DNA of 64,000 nt from positions 2,276,001-2,340,000 of the forward strand of contig NZ_JABJUQ010000007.1 of assembly GCF_013155385.1 (NCBI RefSeq), given 5' to 3'. Shown here in pieces: positions 9,723 to 17,982 of the stretch. Source of the DNA: Bacillus sp. WMMC1349 (GTDB taxonomy: Bacteria > Bacillota > Bacilli > Bacillales > Bacillaceae). A program made the translations under genes and the position numbers. Position 1 is the first letter of the stretch; each line of letters starts with the position of its first letter. The notes beneath the pieces are model-generated. The model ran no database searches and was not told the DNA's origin. It worked only from the letters and a program-made list of their open reading frames with translations.

Positions 9723-9912
9723 AAGGGGCTGTCCTGAAAGTCGTGCGGATGAATAAAAATTGGGGAATTTGCTCGCTTTCCGCGGGCGATCCGCGAGCCT
9801 CCTCGGAGCTTGTTCCTTGCTCCTCTTGGGTCTCGCCTGGCTCGCTGTTTCCGCAGGAGTCTCGCAATTCCCCCTGATTTATGTTGAAAAAGGGCTTTTT
9901 AGACAGCCCCTT
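9723..9912. repeat. MITE-like structured intergenic repeat
   Basis: About 190 bases bounded by an 11-base perfect inverted repeat, AAGGGGCTGTC (9723-9733) and its complement (9902-9912). Inside is a longer imperfect inverted repeat that is GC-rich compared with its surroundings, with CTTTCCGCGGGCGATCCGCG on one side and a related CTGCGGAAACAGCGAGCC on the other. No open frame of note is present. The form is that of a non-autonomous element or a Bacillaceae intergenic repeat. It sits between the convergent yqfT and nfo and can also act as a terminator. Confidence 0.7.
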
Positions 9913-9916
9913 ATTC

Positions 9917-10810
9917 TTATTGGTTTTTAATTTTTTCTAAAATCTCTGCATCAAACTGTTTATTTCTAATCATGTCAATTTCAAAGCGATATGGTGGCTT
10001 TTTATTCTTCTTATCTTCCCCAACATATGGCGTCTCAAGGATCTTCGGTATATCAGTCAGCTGATTGTGGTGAACGATATATTGAAGGGCATCAAAACCG
10101 ATTTCCCCAAAACCAATGTTTTCATGCCGGTCCTTTCTCGCTCCTCTGACATTTTTACTATCATTAATATGAAGAACTTTCAAACGCTCGATTCCAATGA
10201 TTTGATCAAATTCGTTTAAAACTCCATCAAAGTCAGAAACCAGATCATAACCTGCATCATGAGTATGACATGTATCAAAACAAACAGACAGGTGTTGATT
10301 ATGTGTAACACCGTCGATGATCTGAGCAAGTTCATCAAATGTCCGACCGCATTCTGAACCTTTTCCAGCCATTGTTTCCAGAGCAATCTGTACATTTTGT
10401 TCTGGATCAATCACTTCATTTAGCCCCTCAATGATCTTTTTAATCCCTGTCTCAGCTCCTGCTCCGACATGTGCCCCAGGATGAAGGACAATTTGTTTCG
10501 CACCGATTGCCGCCGTTCTTTCGATCTCTGAGCGCAGAAAATCAACGCCAAGCTGAAATGTTGCTGGGTTCGTTGTGTTGGCAATATTAATGATATATGG
10601 TGCATGAACAACAATATCCGTGATCTGATGTTCTTTCATATGAGCATGTCCAGCTTCAATATTCAAATCCTCGATTTTTTTCCTGCGGGTATTTTGCGGT
10701 GCACCTGTATAAATCATAAAAGTGTTGGCACCATAAGAACTCGCTTCTTGGCTGGCCGCAAGCAACATGTGCTTGCCGCTCATTGAAACATGTGAACCAA
10801 TTTTCAACAA
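9917..10810 (-). CDS. nfo: Endonuclease IV (AP endonuclease)
   Basis: Zinc-dependent AP endonuclease of base excision repair, cutting 5' of abasic sites. The product has 297 residues with the AP2Ec TIM-barrel fold. Metal-ligand motifs include VVHAPY near residue 67, IVLHPG near 108, ALETMAGKG near 143, [15 protein letters not shown] near 174 and LHINDSK near 212. It starts at the first of two consecutive TTG codons, 7 bases from GGGGA. It is the second gene after cshB, 11 bases downstream, so the two are probably co-transcribed. Confidence 0.95.
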   Translation of the reverse strand: MLKIGSHVSMSGKHMLLAASQEASSYGANTFMIYTGAPQNTRRKKIEDLNIEAGHAHMKEHQITDIVVHAPYIINIANTTNPATFQLGVDFLRSEIERTAAIGAKQIVLHPGAHVGAGAETGIKKIIEGLNEVIDPEQNVQIALETMAGKGSECGRTFDELAQIIDGVTHNQHLSVCFDTCHTHDAGYDLVSDFDGVLNEFDQIIGIERLKVLHINDSKNVRGARKDRHENIGFGEIGFDALQYIVHHNQLTDIPKILETPYVGEDKKNKKPPYRFEIDMIRNKQFDAEILEKIKNQ

Positions 10811-10821
10811 AGCTGTTTCCC

Positions 10822-12141
10822 CTACTTTCCTTTTTTAAATTGTTTCCGTTTTTGTTGTCTTTTAATTTTATTTATTTCTGTTTGCATTTTTTTCTTATAG
10901 CCTGGCTTGACTTTTTTCGGTCGTTTCACAAGCCGTTTTGCCAACTCATCTGTTTCATCAGGTGTTCTTTTCCGGTTTTCACGGCGTTTGCGATCATCAA
11001 TTTTTTTCCATTCACCTTTTTCAAGCTTCATATTTTCGAACACAATTCCCATTTGTTCAAGGCGAACAAGAGCATCTTCATCAGAAGTGTCATAAAAAGT
11101 CATCGCTGTTCCAGATGAACCTGCACGCGCCGTCCGACCAACTCGGTGAACATAAAAATCAAGGTCTTCAGGCAGCTCATAATTAATGACATGACTCACA
11201 CCTTTAATATCGATGCCCCTCGCTGCCAAATCTGTCGCAATGATATAAGTGAACTCAAGATCACCGATTTGTTTCATCACTTTTTTGCGCTCGCGCGGTG
11301 TCAGCCCTCCATGAAGAAGCCCGACTTTCATGCCCTGATCAGTTAGAAACGCGGCTATATCATCAGCCATTGTTTTTGTATTGGCAAATACAATTGCTAA
11401 GTACGGGTTTAAATGTGTCATGACCTCTAGTAAAAGTTTATTTTTATCCCCGTGCTTTGACGGAATCAGCACATGTTCTATTTTTTCGGCTGTAATGTGT
11501 CTTGGTTCTACATGAGCATATTTCGGATTCGCCATATATTTCTTTAAAAAAGGTTTTAATTTCTCTGGAATTGTTGCAGAAAAAACAAGCATCTGCAAAT
11601 CCTCTGGCATGTTAGAGCCGATAAAATCAACATCTTCTAAAAAGCCCATCTCAAGCATTAAGTCTGCCTCATCAATCACCAATGAATCCGCCTTATGAAC
11701 ATTTAGTGCCTGTTCCTTGATCAAGTCGGCTATTCTCCCCGGTGTCCCGACTGCAAGGTGAGGTTGGGTTTTTAATTTATCAATTGATTTTTGTTTGTCA
11801 GTTCCGCCAATAAAAATTTTAGAACGGATCGCTTGATCAGGATCTAAAAATTTAGTGATTTTCAACACTTCCTGATGAATCTGGTTGGCTAGCTCTCTTG
11901 TTGGAGCTGTAATCACAGCCTGAACAAACTCTTTTTCAGGATCAATTCGGCTTAAGATTGGAAGAAGGTATGCATGGGTTTTTCCTGTCCCAGTCTGAGA
12001 CTGACCGATTGCACTTTCTCCTTTGAGTGTGGACGGAATTAATCTTTTTTGAATATCTGTCGGTTCATAAAAACCTAACTGGCTAACAGCCTCTATAATA
12101 AAGGGCTTTAAATCGTACATTTCAAATTTCGTCTGCTTCAT
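10822..12141 (-). CDS. cshB: DEAD-box ATP-dependent RNA helicase CshB
   Basis: Unwinds structured RNA, with a probable role in ribosome assembly and cold growth as in B. subtilis. The product has 439 residues: Q motif near residue 20 ([11 protein letters not shown]), Walker A SQTGTGKT near 46, DEAD box present as VIDEADLM near 155, SATIP near 190, and the helicase C motif [13 protein letters not shown] near 330. The C-terminal tail is strongly basic and Lys-rich, suitable for RNA binding. The upstream in-frame ATG was rejected because AAGGAG lies 8 bases before the ATG at 12141. Confidence 0.93.
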   Translation of the reverse strand: MKQTKFEMYDLKPFIIEAVSQLGFYEPTDIQKRLIPSTLKGESAIGQSQTGTGKTHAYLLPILSRIDPEKEFVQAVITAPTRELANQIHQEVLKITKFLDPDQAIRSKIFIGGTDKQKSIDKLKTQPHLAVGTPGRIADLIKEQALNVHKADSLVIDEADLMLEMGFLEDVDFIGSNMPEDLQMLVFSATIPEKLKPFLKKYMANPKYAHVEPRHITAEKIEHVLIPSKHGDKNKLLLEVMTHLNPYLAIVFANTKTMADDIAAFLTDQGMKVGLLHGGLTPRERKKVMKQIGDLEFTYIIATDLAARGIDIKGVSHVINYELPEDLDFYVHRVGRTARAGSSGTAMTFYDTSDEDALVRLEQMGIVFENMKLEKGEWKKIDDRKRRENRKRTPDETDELAKRLVKRPKKVKPGYKKKMQTEINKIKRQQKRKQFKKGK

Positions 12142-12214
12142 TTTTCCAACTCCTTCTTGGAAAACGAATTCCAAGCTTTATCCTATATGGCTAAAATTGT
12201 GCACTTATGTACCC

Positions 12215-12309
12215 TTTTTTATGCTGAAGCAATTAAAAAAGGCAACAGCCTGTCCATCATTAGATTATAACTGATCCAGCATAAAAAAACCATCACAATG
12301 ATGGCAGGC
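12215..12309. repeat. Interleaved inverted repeats between cshB and yqfQ
   Basis: Two inverted repeats are interlaced. Arms 12215-12226 and 12277-12288 are TTTTTTATGCTG and its complement. Arms 12248-12261 and 12297-12309 are GCCTGTCCATCATT and its complement with one bulged base. A short hairpin CCATCA-CAA-TGATGG (12290-12304) also forms locally and is followed on the minus strand by seven T. A -10-like TATAAT for the minus strand is at 12264-12269. These could form alternative structures in a cshB leader, but this is not shown. Confidence 0.5.
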
Positions 12310-12385
12310 ACCCATGAGACAAAAGCACTTTGTGTGTGATCTGCATATCTTATTTAAAGAGAAAGGTTTGAAAGGAGGTATTAGT

Positions 12386-13075
12386 ATGTTCCCTCAACAG
12401 CCCATGAGAAATCCGAGAGTTCCAATGGCACAGAGACCGAGTCAGACATTGCTGCCAAGAAACCAAGGGATGGGAATGAATCCTGGACAACAGCAAGGAT
12501 TCCAACAGTTTTTTAATCCGATGAACGCAACCCAACAAGCGGGAACTCGTGGAGGTGGCTTGAAAGGATTAATTTCTAAATTTCTCCCTGGCGGTGGCGG
12601 AGCACCACCTAGTGGACCCGGAGTCGGTTTTGGCGGTTTTGGCGGAGCAGGCAACGGCATTGGTGGAACAGGGGCCGGTCTTGGCGGGATGAAAGGACTC
12701 ACAAACCCGACGTCTATATCAAACATGCTGGGCAATGTTCAAAAAGCACTTGGTGTTGCCCAACAAGTAACACCAATGATTCAGCAATATGGTCCGCTCG
12801 TCCGTAATCTACCAGGAATGATCAAAATGTTCAAGCAGATCAACTCAGATGACAGCAACAGTGAAGATCATGATCAGGAAGAAGAAAAAGAGAAAACAAA
12901 AGAGTCAAGTACAAAAAATCAATCCAGTAAAGAAACAAGTACAAAAACAGAAACAGATCAAAACCTTACCTCTTCTGAAAAATCTAAGAAGAATGCACAG
13001 GAAAAATCAAATCGTTCTGTGTCTGCTCCAAAGAAAAGAAAAAGTGGCGGATCAAAGCCTAAACTATATATATAA
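12386..13075 (+). CDS. yqfQ: Gly/Gln-rich YqfQ (VrrA-like) spore protein
   Basis: A 229-residue low-complexity protein. The first 100 residues are rich in Gly, Gln, Pro and Met (PGGGGAPPSGPGVGFGG). A short conserved core with TSISNMLGNVQKALGVAQQ follows near residue 110. The tail from about residue 155 is a charged Glu/Lys/Ser/Thr region ending in a basic patch. It resembles the YqfQ/VrrA family of sporulation-linked proteins. AAAGGAGGT lies 6 bases before the ATG, which decides against the upstream open frame. Its own terminator follows. Confidence 0.75.
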   Translation: MFPQQPMRNPRVPMAQRPSQTLLPRNQGMGMNPGQQQGFQQFFNPMNATQQAGTRGGGLKGLISKFLPGGGGAPPSGPGVGFGGFGGAGNGIGGTGAGLGGMKGLTNPTSISNMLGNVQKALGVAQQVTPMIQQYGPLVRNLPGMIKMFKQINSDDSNSEDHDQEEEKEKTKESSTKNQSSKETSTKTETDQNLTSSEKSKKNAQEKSNRSVSAPKKRKSGGSKPKLYI

Positions 13076-13081
13076 CATTCT

Positions 13082-13110
13082 TTGATATCTCATTCGCGAT
13101 CATTTATAAT
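13082..13110 (+). promoter_or_regulatory. SigA-type promoter upstream of ispH
   Basis: TTGATA (13082-13087), a 17-base spacer and TATAAT (13105-13110), just after the yqfQ stop. A terminator-like hairpin lies about 20 bases downstream of the expected start point. Confidence 0.7.
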
Positions 13111-13137
13111 GAGGTCTAAAGAGACTGTTAGTATATT

Positions 13138-13160
13138 AAGCCGTTTAATTACGGCTTTTT
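13138..13160 (+). terminator. Terminator of yqfQ within the ispH leader
   Basis: AAGCCGT (13138-13144) pairs with ACGGCTT (13151-13157) and a T run follows. It lies between the ispH promoter and the ispH ribosome binding site, so it may also act as an attenuator. Confidence 0.7.
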
Positions 13161-13199
13161 ATCATGTTCAGTTCTCACTTCTTCATAGGAGGACTCATA

Positions 13200-14156
13200 A
13201 TGAATGTTCTTAAAATATCGCCAAGAGGCTATTGCTATGGCGTTGTTGACGCGATGGTCATCGCCAAAAACGCGGCTCTTGATAAAAGTCTACCAAGACC
13301 CATATACATTTTAGGCATGATTGTTCATAACAAACATGTCACAGACGCTTTTGAAAAAGACGGCATTTATACCCTTGATGGTCCGAACAGGCTGGACATA
13401 TTGAACAAGGTCGATAAAGGGACTGTCATTTTTACCGCTCATGGCGTCTCACCGGAAGTCCGGAAAGTAGCGGAAAAAAAAGGGCTTGTAACAATTGATG
13501 CTACATGTCCGGACGTAACAAAGACACATGATTTAATTCGAAAAGTAGAAGCAGAAGGTTATCATGTCATTTATATCGGAAAAAAAGGGCATCCAGAACC
13601 TGAAGGTGCTGTCGGAGTAGCGCCTGATATCGTTCATCTTGTTGAAACAGAAGAAGATGTCGAGCGTCTCACAGTTGATTCTGAAAAACTGATTGTCACC
13701 AACCAAACCACCATGTCCCAATGGGATGTTCATGACATTATGGAGAAAGTAAAAGAGAAGTATCCGCATGTCGAATTCCATCAGGAAATTTGTCTGGCGA
13801 CCCAAGTTCGTCAAGAAGCTGTCTCTGAACAAGCAAAAAAAGCTGACCTTACAATCGTTGTCGGTGATCCGAAAAGCAATAACTCCAATCGCCTTGCACA
13901 AGTATCTGAAGAAATTGCCGGTACAAAGGCATATAGAGTTGGCGATTTAAGCGAATTAAAACTAGAATGGCTCGAAGGTGTTGATACAGTGGCGGTGACA
14001 GCTGGAGCTTCAACACCAACACCAATTACAAAAGAAGTTATCCGTTTTCTAGAACAATATCAACACGAAGATCCGTCCACATGGAATATTAGTCATGAGG
14101 TCCCGCTTCATAAAATCTTACCTAAAGTAAAAGCGAAAGGGTCGAATCTTGTATGA
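13200..14156 (+). CDS. ispH: 4-hydroxy-3-methylbut-2-enyl diphosphate reductase (IspH)
   Basis: Last step of the MEP pathway: reduces HMBPP to isopentenyl and dimethylallyl diphosphate with a [4Fe-4S] cluster. The product has 318 residues. The cluster cysteines are in GYCYGV (Cys12), DATCPDV near residue 107 and QEICLAT near 199. The proton-relay TNQTTMS motif is near residue 170. AGGAGG lies 9 to 10 bases before the ATG at 13200, so the 12 upstream codons were dropped. It works with ispG at the left of the window. Confidence 0.97.
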   Translation: MNVLKISPRGYCYGVVDAMVIAKNAALDKSLPRPIYILGMIVHNKHVTDAFEKDGIYTLDGPNRLDILNKVDKGTVIFTAHGVSPEVRKVAEKKGLVTIDATCPDVTKTHDLIRKVEAEGYHVIYIGKKGHPEPEGAVGVAPDIVHLVETEEDVERLTVDSEKLIVTNQTTMSQWDVHDIMEKVKEKYPHVEFHQEICLATQVRQEAVSEQAKKADLTIVVGDPKSNNSNRLAQVSEEIAGTKAYRVGDLSELKLEWLEGVDTVAVTAGASTPTPITKEVIRFLEQYQHEDPSTWNISHEVPLHKILPKVKAKGSNLV

Positions 14157-14178
14157 TACAAGATTCAACCCTTTTTTT
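14136..14178. terminator. Bidirectional terminator between ispH and yqfO
   Basis: Arms 14136-14153 and 14157-14174 pair over 18 bases with one mismatch, flanked by A and T runs. The ispH stop is in the loop. Confidence 0.85.
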
Positions 14179-14179
14179 C

Positions 14180-15301
14180 TTACAGAAAAGTAAACGGATT
14201 GGTATTTGTTTCAGAAGGAAAAATATGAATAGCATAGTTTTTCTCTTCGCATAGTGATAACAGTTTCTTTGTGACACCATCTTTCATAATTTGTTCAACA
14301 TAATGACCAGGATCAATAACAGCAAGTCCGATCATCATCGCATCGTGTGCTGTATGAAAATACAAATCACCTGTGATGTACACATCGGCACCCATTCGTT
14401 TCGCTTGATGAATATATTTGTTTCCATCCCCTCCAAGCACCGCCACTTTTTTTACTTTAGCATTTGGTTTTCCGACCATTCGCGCTCCGTTCGCTTGAAG
14501 CTTTTTCTTTACAAATTGAGCAAAATCCCCAAGCTCCATCTCTTCTTTCAGTTCACCGATTCGACCGAGCCCTTTTTGAAGCGGGCTTTGTTCAATAGGA
14601 TAAATATCATAGGCAATTTCTTCATATGGATGAGCCTTTTTCATGGCTGTCAATACAGTTTTTTCAATCCCTGCAGGATAAACCGTTTCAATTCTTACTT
14701 CCTTAACACGCTCAAGCTGACCTGATTGGCCAATAAATGGTTGAGCATGTTGGAGTGGACGGAAGCTACCCGTACCTTCTGTAGAGAATGCACAGTGACT
14801 GTATGCCCCAATATGTCCAGCTCCCGCATCACCAAGTGCTAAACGAACCTGCTCTTCATAATCTTTCGGAACATAAACAACAAGCTTTCGAAGCGGTTCT
14901 TCATAAGTAGGAACAAGCACCTTTGTTTTTTCAAGACCTAATGCGTCTGCAAGCATATCATTGACACCACCATCGGTAATATCAAGATTTGTATGTGCCG
15001 CATAAACTGTAATATCGTGTTTGATACATTTTTCAAGCAGTCTTCCGCTTGGCTGATCAGTGATTAGATGTTTAAGCGGCCGGAAAATCGGCGGATGATG
15101 GGCAATGATTAAATCGACATTTTTCGAAATCGCTTCATCAATCGTTTCTTCAAGCACATCTAGTGTGATCATGACATTGTTTATTTTTTTGCGCAATGTA
15201 CCAATTTGCAGTCCGATTTTATCCCCTTCAACAGCCAATGACTTTGGTGCAAATTGTTCAAACAGTTGAATAATTTCATTACCATTAATTTGTTTAGCCA
15301 A
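14180..15301 (-). CDS. yqfO: Nif3/DUF34 metal-binding protein YqfO
   Basis: A 373-residue protein of the Nif3 (DUF34) family, often mislabelled GTP cyclohydrolase type 2. Metal-ligand motifs IIAHHPPIF near residue 65 and YAAHTNLD near 102 are in the N-terminal half, and a further His/Glu site is in VIDPGHYVEQ near 331. The PII/CutA-like insert seen in B. subtilis YqfO is present between about residues 125 and 235. The biochemical role is unsettled. The TTG start has AAGGAGGT upstream and overlaps the end of trmK by 8 bases. Confidence 0.9.
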   Translation of the reverse strand: MAKQINGNEIIQLFEQFAPKSLAVEGDKIGLQIGTLRKKINNVMITLDVLEETIDEAISKNVDLIIAHHPPIFRPLKHLITDQPSGRLLEKCIKHDITVYAAHTNLDITDGGVNDMLADALGLEKTKVLVPTYEEPLRKLVVYVPKDYEEQVRLALGDAGAGHIGAYSHCAFSTEGTGSFRPLQHAQPFIGQSGQLERVKEVRIETVYPAGIEKTVLTAMKKAHPYEEIAYDIYPIEQSPLQKGLGRIGELKEEMELGDFAQFVKKKLQANGARMVGKPNAKVKKVAVLGGDGNKYIHQAKRMGADVYITGDLYFHTAHDAMMIGLAVIDPGHYVEQIMKDGVTKKLLSLCEEKNYAIHIFPSETNTNPFTFL

Positions 15302-16010
15302 GTTTAAGAACCTCCTTCAACATCTCAATTCGTTCTGAAAGCTCAATGAGCTTTTGGTGATTTTCCGTTTTCGAAGCACCAGCCGTTATTTGTTGATAGA
15401 TATGTTGCATATGTTCAAGTTCCCGGCTCCACTTTTTGATAAAAACAGCGTTTTTTTCTTTAGCTAGAAACGGACCGACAAATAAACCAGTCGCAATAGG
15501 AATTTCTCGGTATGCAGCATCTTTATCTCCTTTTTCAGCCACAAGAACTTCATAATATTTCCCATCTTCTTCAAGGATTTCTTCGTTGATCAACGTATAT
15601 CCTTCCTTATACAACCATTCTCTTATATGATAGGCATGAATATTCGGTTGTAAAATCAAACGTTCCTTGCCAGCTAGTTTGGTCTTGCCAGACTCAAGAA
15701 TTTGGGCAATAAGGGAGCCTCCCATACCGGCAATCGTGATTGCATCTACTTCACCTTTTTGAATAACTTCAAGCCCATCCCCTTTTCTCACTGAAATGAG
15801 CGAACTTAATGATAACTTCTCAACCTGTTGTTTTGCAGAGAGAAAGGGACCATCTGTGATCTCTCCAGCAATCGCACCGTTTGCGATATCGTTCAGTATA
15901 CAATAGCAAGGCAGATACGCATGATCAGACCCGATATCTGCCACAACTCCCTCTTTCGGTATGTATTTGACAACAGTCAGCAATCTTTTTGATAATTTCA
16001 TTTCATTCAC
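15294..16010 (-). CDS. trmK: tRNA (adenine(22)-N1)-methyltransferase TrmK
   Basis: SAM-dependent enzyme methylating A22 of tRNA. The product has 238 residues: a class I methyltransferase fold with ADIGSDHAYLP near residue 24, GAIAGEITDGPF near 45, AITIAGMGGSLI near 90, and a C-terminal coiled-coil region (about 185-235). The GTG at 16010 gives MNEMKLSKR, which matches the B. subtilis N terminus; the inner ATG is the alternative. The ribosome binding site is weak. It is likely coupled to yqfO. Confidence 0.93.
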   Translation of the reverse strand: MNEMKLSKRLLTVVKYIPKEGVVADIGSDHAYLPCYCILNDIANGAIAGEITDGPFLSAKQQVEKLSLSSLISVRKGDGLEVIQKGEVDAITIAGMGGSLIAQILESGKTKLAGKERLILQPNIHAYHIREWLYKEGYTLINEEILEEDGKYYEVLVAEKGDKDAAYREIPIATGLFVGPFLAKEKNAVFIKKWSRELEHMQHIYQQITAGASKTENHQKLIELSERIEMLKEVLKLG

Positions 16011-16088
16011 TAATCATCACAACTTTTCTCATTCATTTTTCCATTACTATCATATTAAAAAACAGGTTGATTTCCAAGCTGAAGGGCG

Positions 16089-16799
16089 CTACTTACCGCG
16101 ATAATATTTTCTTAAAGCATGTGTCTCAAGGTCAGCTAGGCGAACAGGGATCGGCAGTCTACTTTCTTGATTAATCAAGGTCATGGTTATTTGATAACTG
16201 CTTTCAAGATCAATAAAATTTCCGCATGACAAAAAAATAGGCTTCACATCTTGCCTCGTCCGCAATGTGCGTCCATATACTTCACCTTCTATCACAATAT
16301 CGGTATAAGCACCGATTTGGTTGTCAGGCATCTTAAAGTCATGGTTTTTAATTTTGAGGTAAGTTTTTGCAATCCCTATTGTCGGTTTGTTAAGAAAAAA
16401 CGATGCGTGCGTTGCAATCCCCAGATGATGAGGATGCAAATAGCCGTTACCATCAAACAAAAAAACATCCGGTTCAATCGTTAACTTTTTTGCAGCCTCC
16501 ACGATAAGAGGTAACTCTCTAAATGCAAGAAACCCGGAAACATATGGTACATTGATGTTTCCAAAATGATGAACTTTTTCAACGACTTTCTTCGTATGAA
16601 CATCCAGCACAATGATACTGCAGACACCAAATGACTCTCCGTTTTCTTCCCAATAAGCTAAATCAACACCTGCGCAAGTTTGTAAGGAATCCGTATCGAT
16701 GGCATTTGATAAGTGAATCAGATATTTGAGCTCCTGCTGCACAGCCAAAAAATCTTGTTTAGTATTCAAAGTGAAATCATGAATATAGTTTAATTGCAT
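16089..16799 (-). CDS. nfi: Endonuclease V
   Basis: DNA/RNA repair nuclease that cuts near deaminated bases such as inosine. The product has 236 residues. Catalytic residues match the family: Asp46 in GVDLAY, Glu95 in FRELP, Asp116 in FLFDGNG, followed by YLHPHHLGIATH. AGGAG lies 10 bases before the ATG. It lies between trmK and cccA, where I do not expect it in B. subtilis, and it is bordered by decayed sequence, so it may be an insertion or a gene lost elsewhere. Confidence 0.93.
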   Translation of the reverse strand: MQLNYIHDFTLNTKQDFLAVQQELKYLIHLSNAIDTDSLQTCAGVDLAYWEENGESFGVCSIIVLDVHTKKVVEKVHHFGNINVPYVSGFLAFRELPLIVEAAKKLTIEPDVFLFDGNGYLHPHHLGIATHASFFLNKPTIGIAKTYLKIKNHDFKMPDNQIGAYTDIVIEGEVYGRTLRTRQDVKPIFLSCGNFIDLESSYQITMTLINQESRLPIPVRLADLETHALRKYYRGK

Positions 16800-17120
16800 G
16801 TTTAAATAACTCCTGTATTCGTTCTAAATTGATTTTTTGTTTTAGAAGCTTGGGCTACTTCAAGCATAAATCTACTCAAGTCCTGCATTTTGTTTCAAGA
16901 TAGGAAGTAGACAATATAAAATCAAACTCACCTGTTGAGATTATTTTCTGATTCTAGCGGTTTGAGTCGTCATTAAGAATACCCATAGTGCCAACATAAA
17001 ACCGGAAGTCATTAAAATAATCGTTATTACGGTAGCCTAAGATTAGCGCCAACTTCCTGTTTTACTGATTCCATTATACAACAAAGGAACGAATAATAAG
17101 TTCCCAATCAACTCTATTAC

Positions 17121-17276
17121 TTAGATCAACTTTTTTTCATTAGTTTTGTAGTTGTTATTTGGCAAACCAATGGCTGTTATATCGGCACCCCAACACCAGT
17201 TTTTTAAAAAATTGATACATCGATATACATGATGATCTTTAGTGACAATTGCAATCAATTTAAAAAAATTCCCTTT
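17121..17276 (-). pseudogene. Remnant of a YdcF/DUF218-like gene
   Basis: An open stretch of 51 codons whose translation includes LIAIVTKDHHVYRC, followed by a hydrophobic, Trp-rich part and TAIGLPNN. The VT-x-x-HHVYR pattern resembles the C-terminal part of DUF218/YdcF membrane-linked proteins. There is no full-length frame, no convincing start (a TTG at 17258 is 12 bases from AAAGGG), and the N-terminal half is missing. The family call rests on a short motif only. Confidence 0.35.
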
Positions 17277-17314
17277 TTAAAACGATAAAAGGTGCCTGCG
17301 TATAATTTGAATTT

Positions 17315-17354
17315 AAAAAGGGCTGCCCATAGTTATTCCATGAGACAGCCCCTT
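17315..17354 (-). terminator. Hairpin downstream of cccA and the frameshifted ORF
   Basis: On the minus strand GGGGCTGTCTCATGG pairs imperfectly with ATGGGCAGCCC and is followed by TTTTT, so it fits a terminator. The outer sequence AAGGGGCTGTC equals the ends of the repeat at 9723-9912, so it could also be a collapsed copy of that element. Confidence 0.55.
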
Positions 17355-17381
17355 CAAAAATTCGATATTCAGGTGAAAGTA

Positions 17382-17617
17382 CTATAATTTCTGCGGAATC
17401 TCTATCTTGTTTCCAAATTGAGCATAACCTTCTTTCGTTAGCGTTTCCTGATCATATTTAAATCGTCAACAAGAATAGCAGGAGAAAATGGTTCTTGTGG
17501 TTCACATTTAACCCAAGCACCGCCTCTTTTTGCAAGATTTGCAGGTATAGGTGTTTCCTCCATGCCTAGAGGATCTTCACTCCCTTTTGGTGCTACTAAT
17601 TTAAAACACCCTTCCAT
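17382..17617 (-). pseudogene. Small ORF with a frame change at a T TTA AAT heptamer
   Basis: Starts 5 bases after the cccA stop. Frame 0 reads MEGCFKLVAPKGSEDPLGME and continues through KRGGAWVKCEPQEPFSPA to a stop at 17438-17440. A -1 shift in the heptamer T TTA AAT (about 17456-17462) lets it continue as NYDQETLTKEGYAQFGNKIE to a TAG at 17382-17384. Both parts look like coding sequence. The joined product would be about 78 residues, with no membrane segment and no family I recognise. It is either a one-base deletion or a programmed shift. No good ribosome binding site is seen at the ATG. Confidence 0.55.
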
Positions 17618-17622
17618 AACGG

Positions 17623-17982
17623 CTATTTAATTTTAGATAGCCATTTTGCCATCTCATCCAGTTTTTCCGCTGGCACCAGTCCGGCTGGCATGCCATTACC
17701 TCCTTTTTGAATCTTTTCTTTAATCTTAGCGGTATCCAACCGTTCTCCAACTCCTTTTAATTTTGGACCTGATACACCTTCATAGTTTTCGCCATGACAG
17801 GAAACACAGTTCTGTTTATAAATTTCTTCAGGTGAGGCGGCAGCTTTATTTTCTTCAGCTGTTTTATTATCCTTGCCGGCAATTTCTTTTTGATCGTGCA
17901 GACCTTTCATCGATAAGAAAAATACTAGACCTATACCCATAATTGCAATCAATAAAAATGGAATTAACGGATTTCGCTTCAT
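17623..17982 (-). CDS. cccA: Cytochrome c550
   Basis: Membrane-anchored c-type cytochrome that carries electrons on the outer face of the membrane. The product has 119 residues: an uncleaved signal anchor (residues 7-27), a Lys/Ala/Glu-rich linker, the haem-binding CVSCH (Cys59, Cys62, His63), and a likely Met ligand in GGNGMPAGL near residue 98. AAAGGGGGAT precedes the ATG. It lies downstream of sigA in the same direction, as in B. subtilis, but with its own promoter and a leader of about 150 bases. Confidence 0.95.
   Translation of the reverse strand: MKRNPLIPFLLIAIMGIGLVFFLSMKGLHDQKEIAGKDNKTAEENKAAASPEEIYKQNCVSCHGENYEGVSGPKLKGVGERLDTAKIKEKIQKGGNGMPAGLVPAEKLDEMAKWLSKIK

Larger units (their letters stand above)
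16800..17622. other. Long intergenic region with decayed genes
   Basis: No intact gene is seen between nfi and cccA. From right to left it holds a frameshifted small ORF directly after cccA, a hairpin, a YdcF-like remnant (all described separately), and a 23-codon ORF at 16941-17012 on the minus strand that would encode a hydrophobic peptide (MTSGFMLALWVFLMTTQ...) but lacks a ribosome binding site. A TATAAT at 17073-17078 on the minus strand has no clear -35. The region looks like a site of past insertion and decay. Confidence 0.6.
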
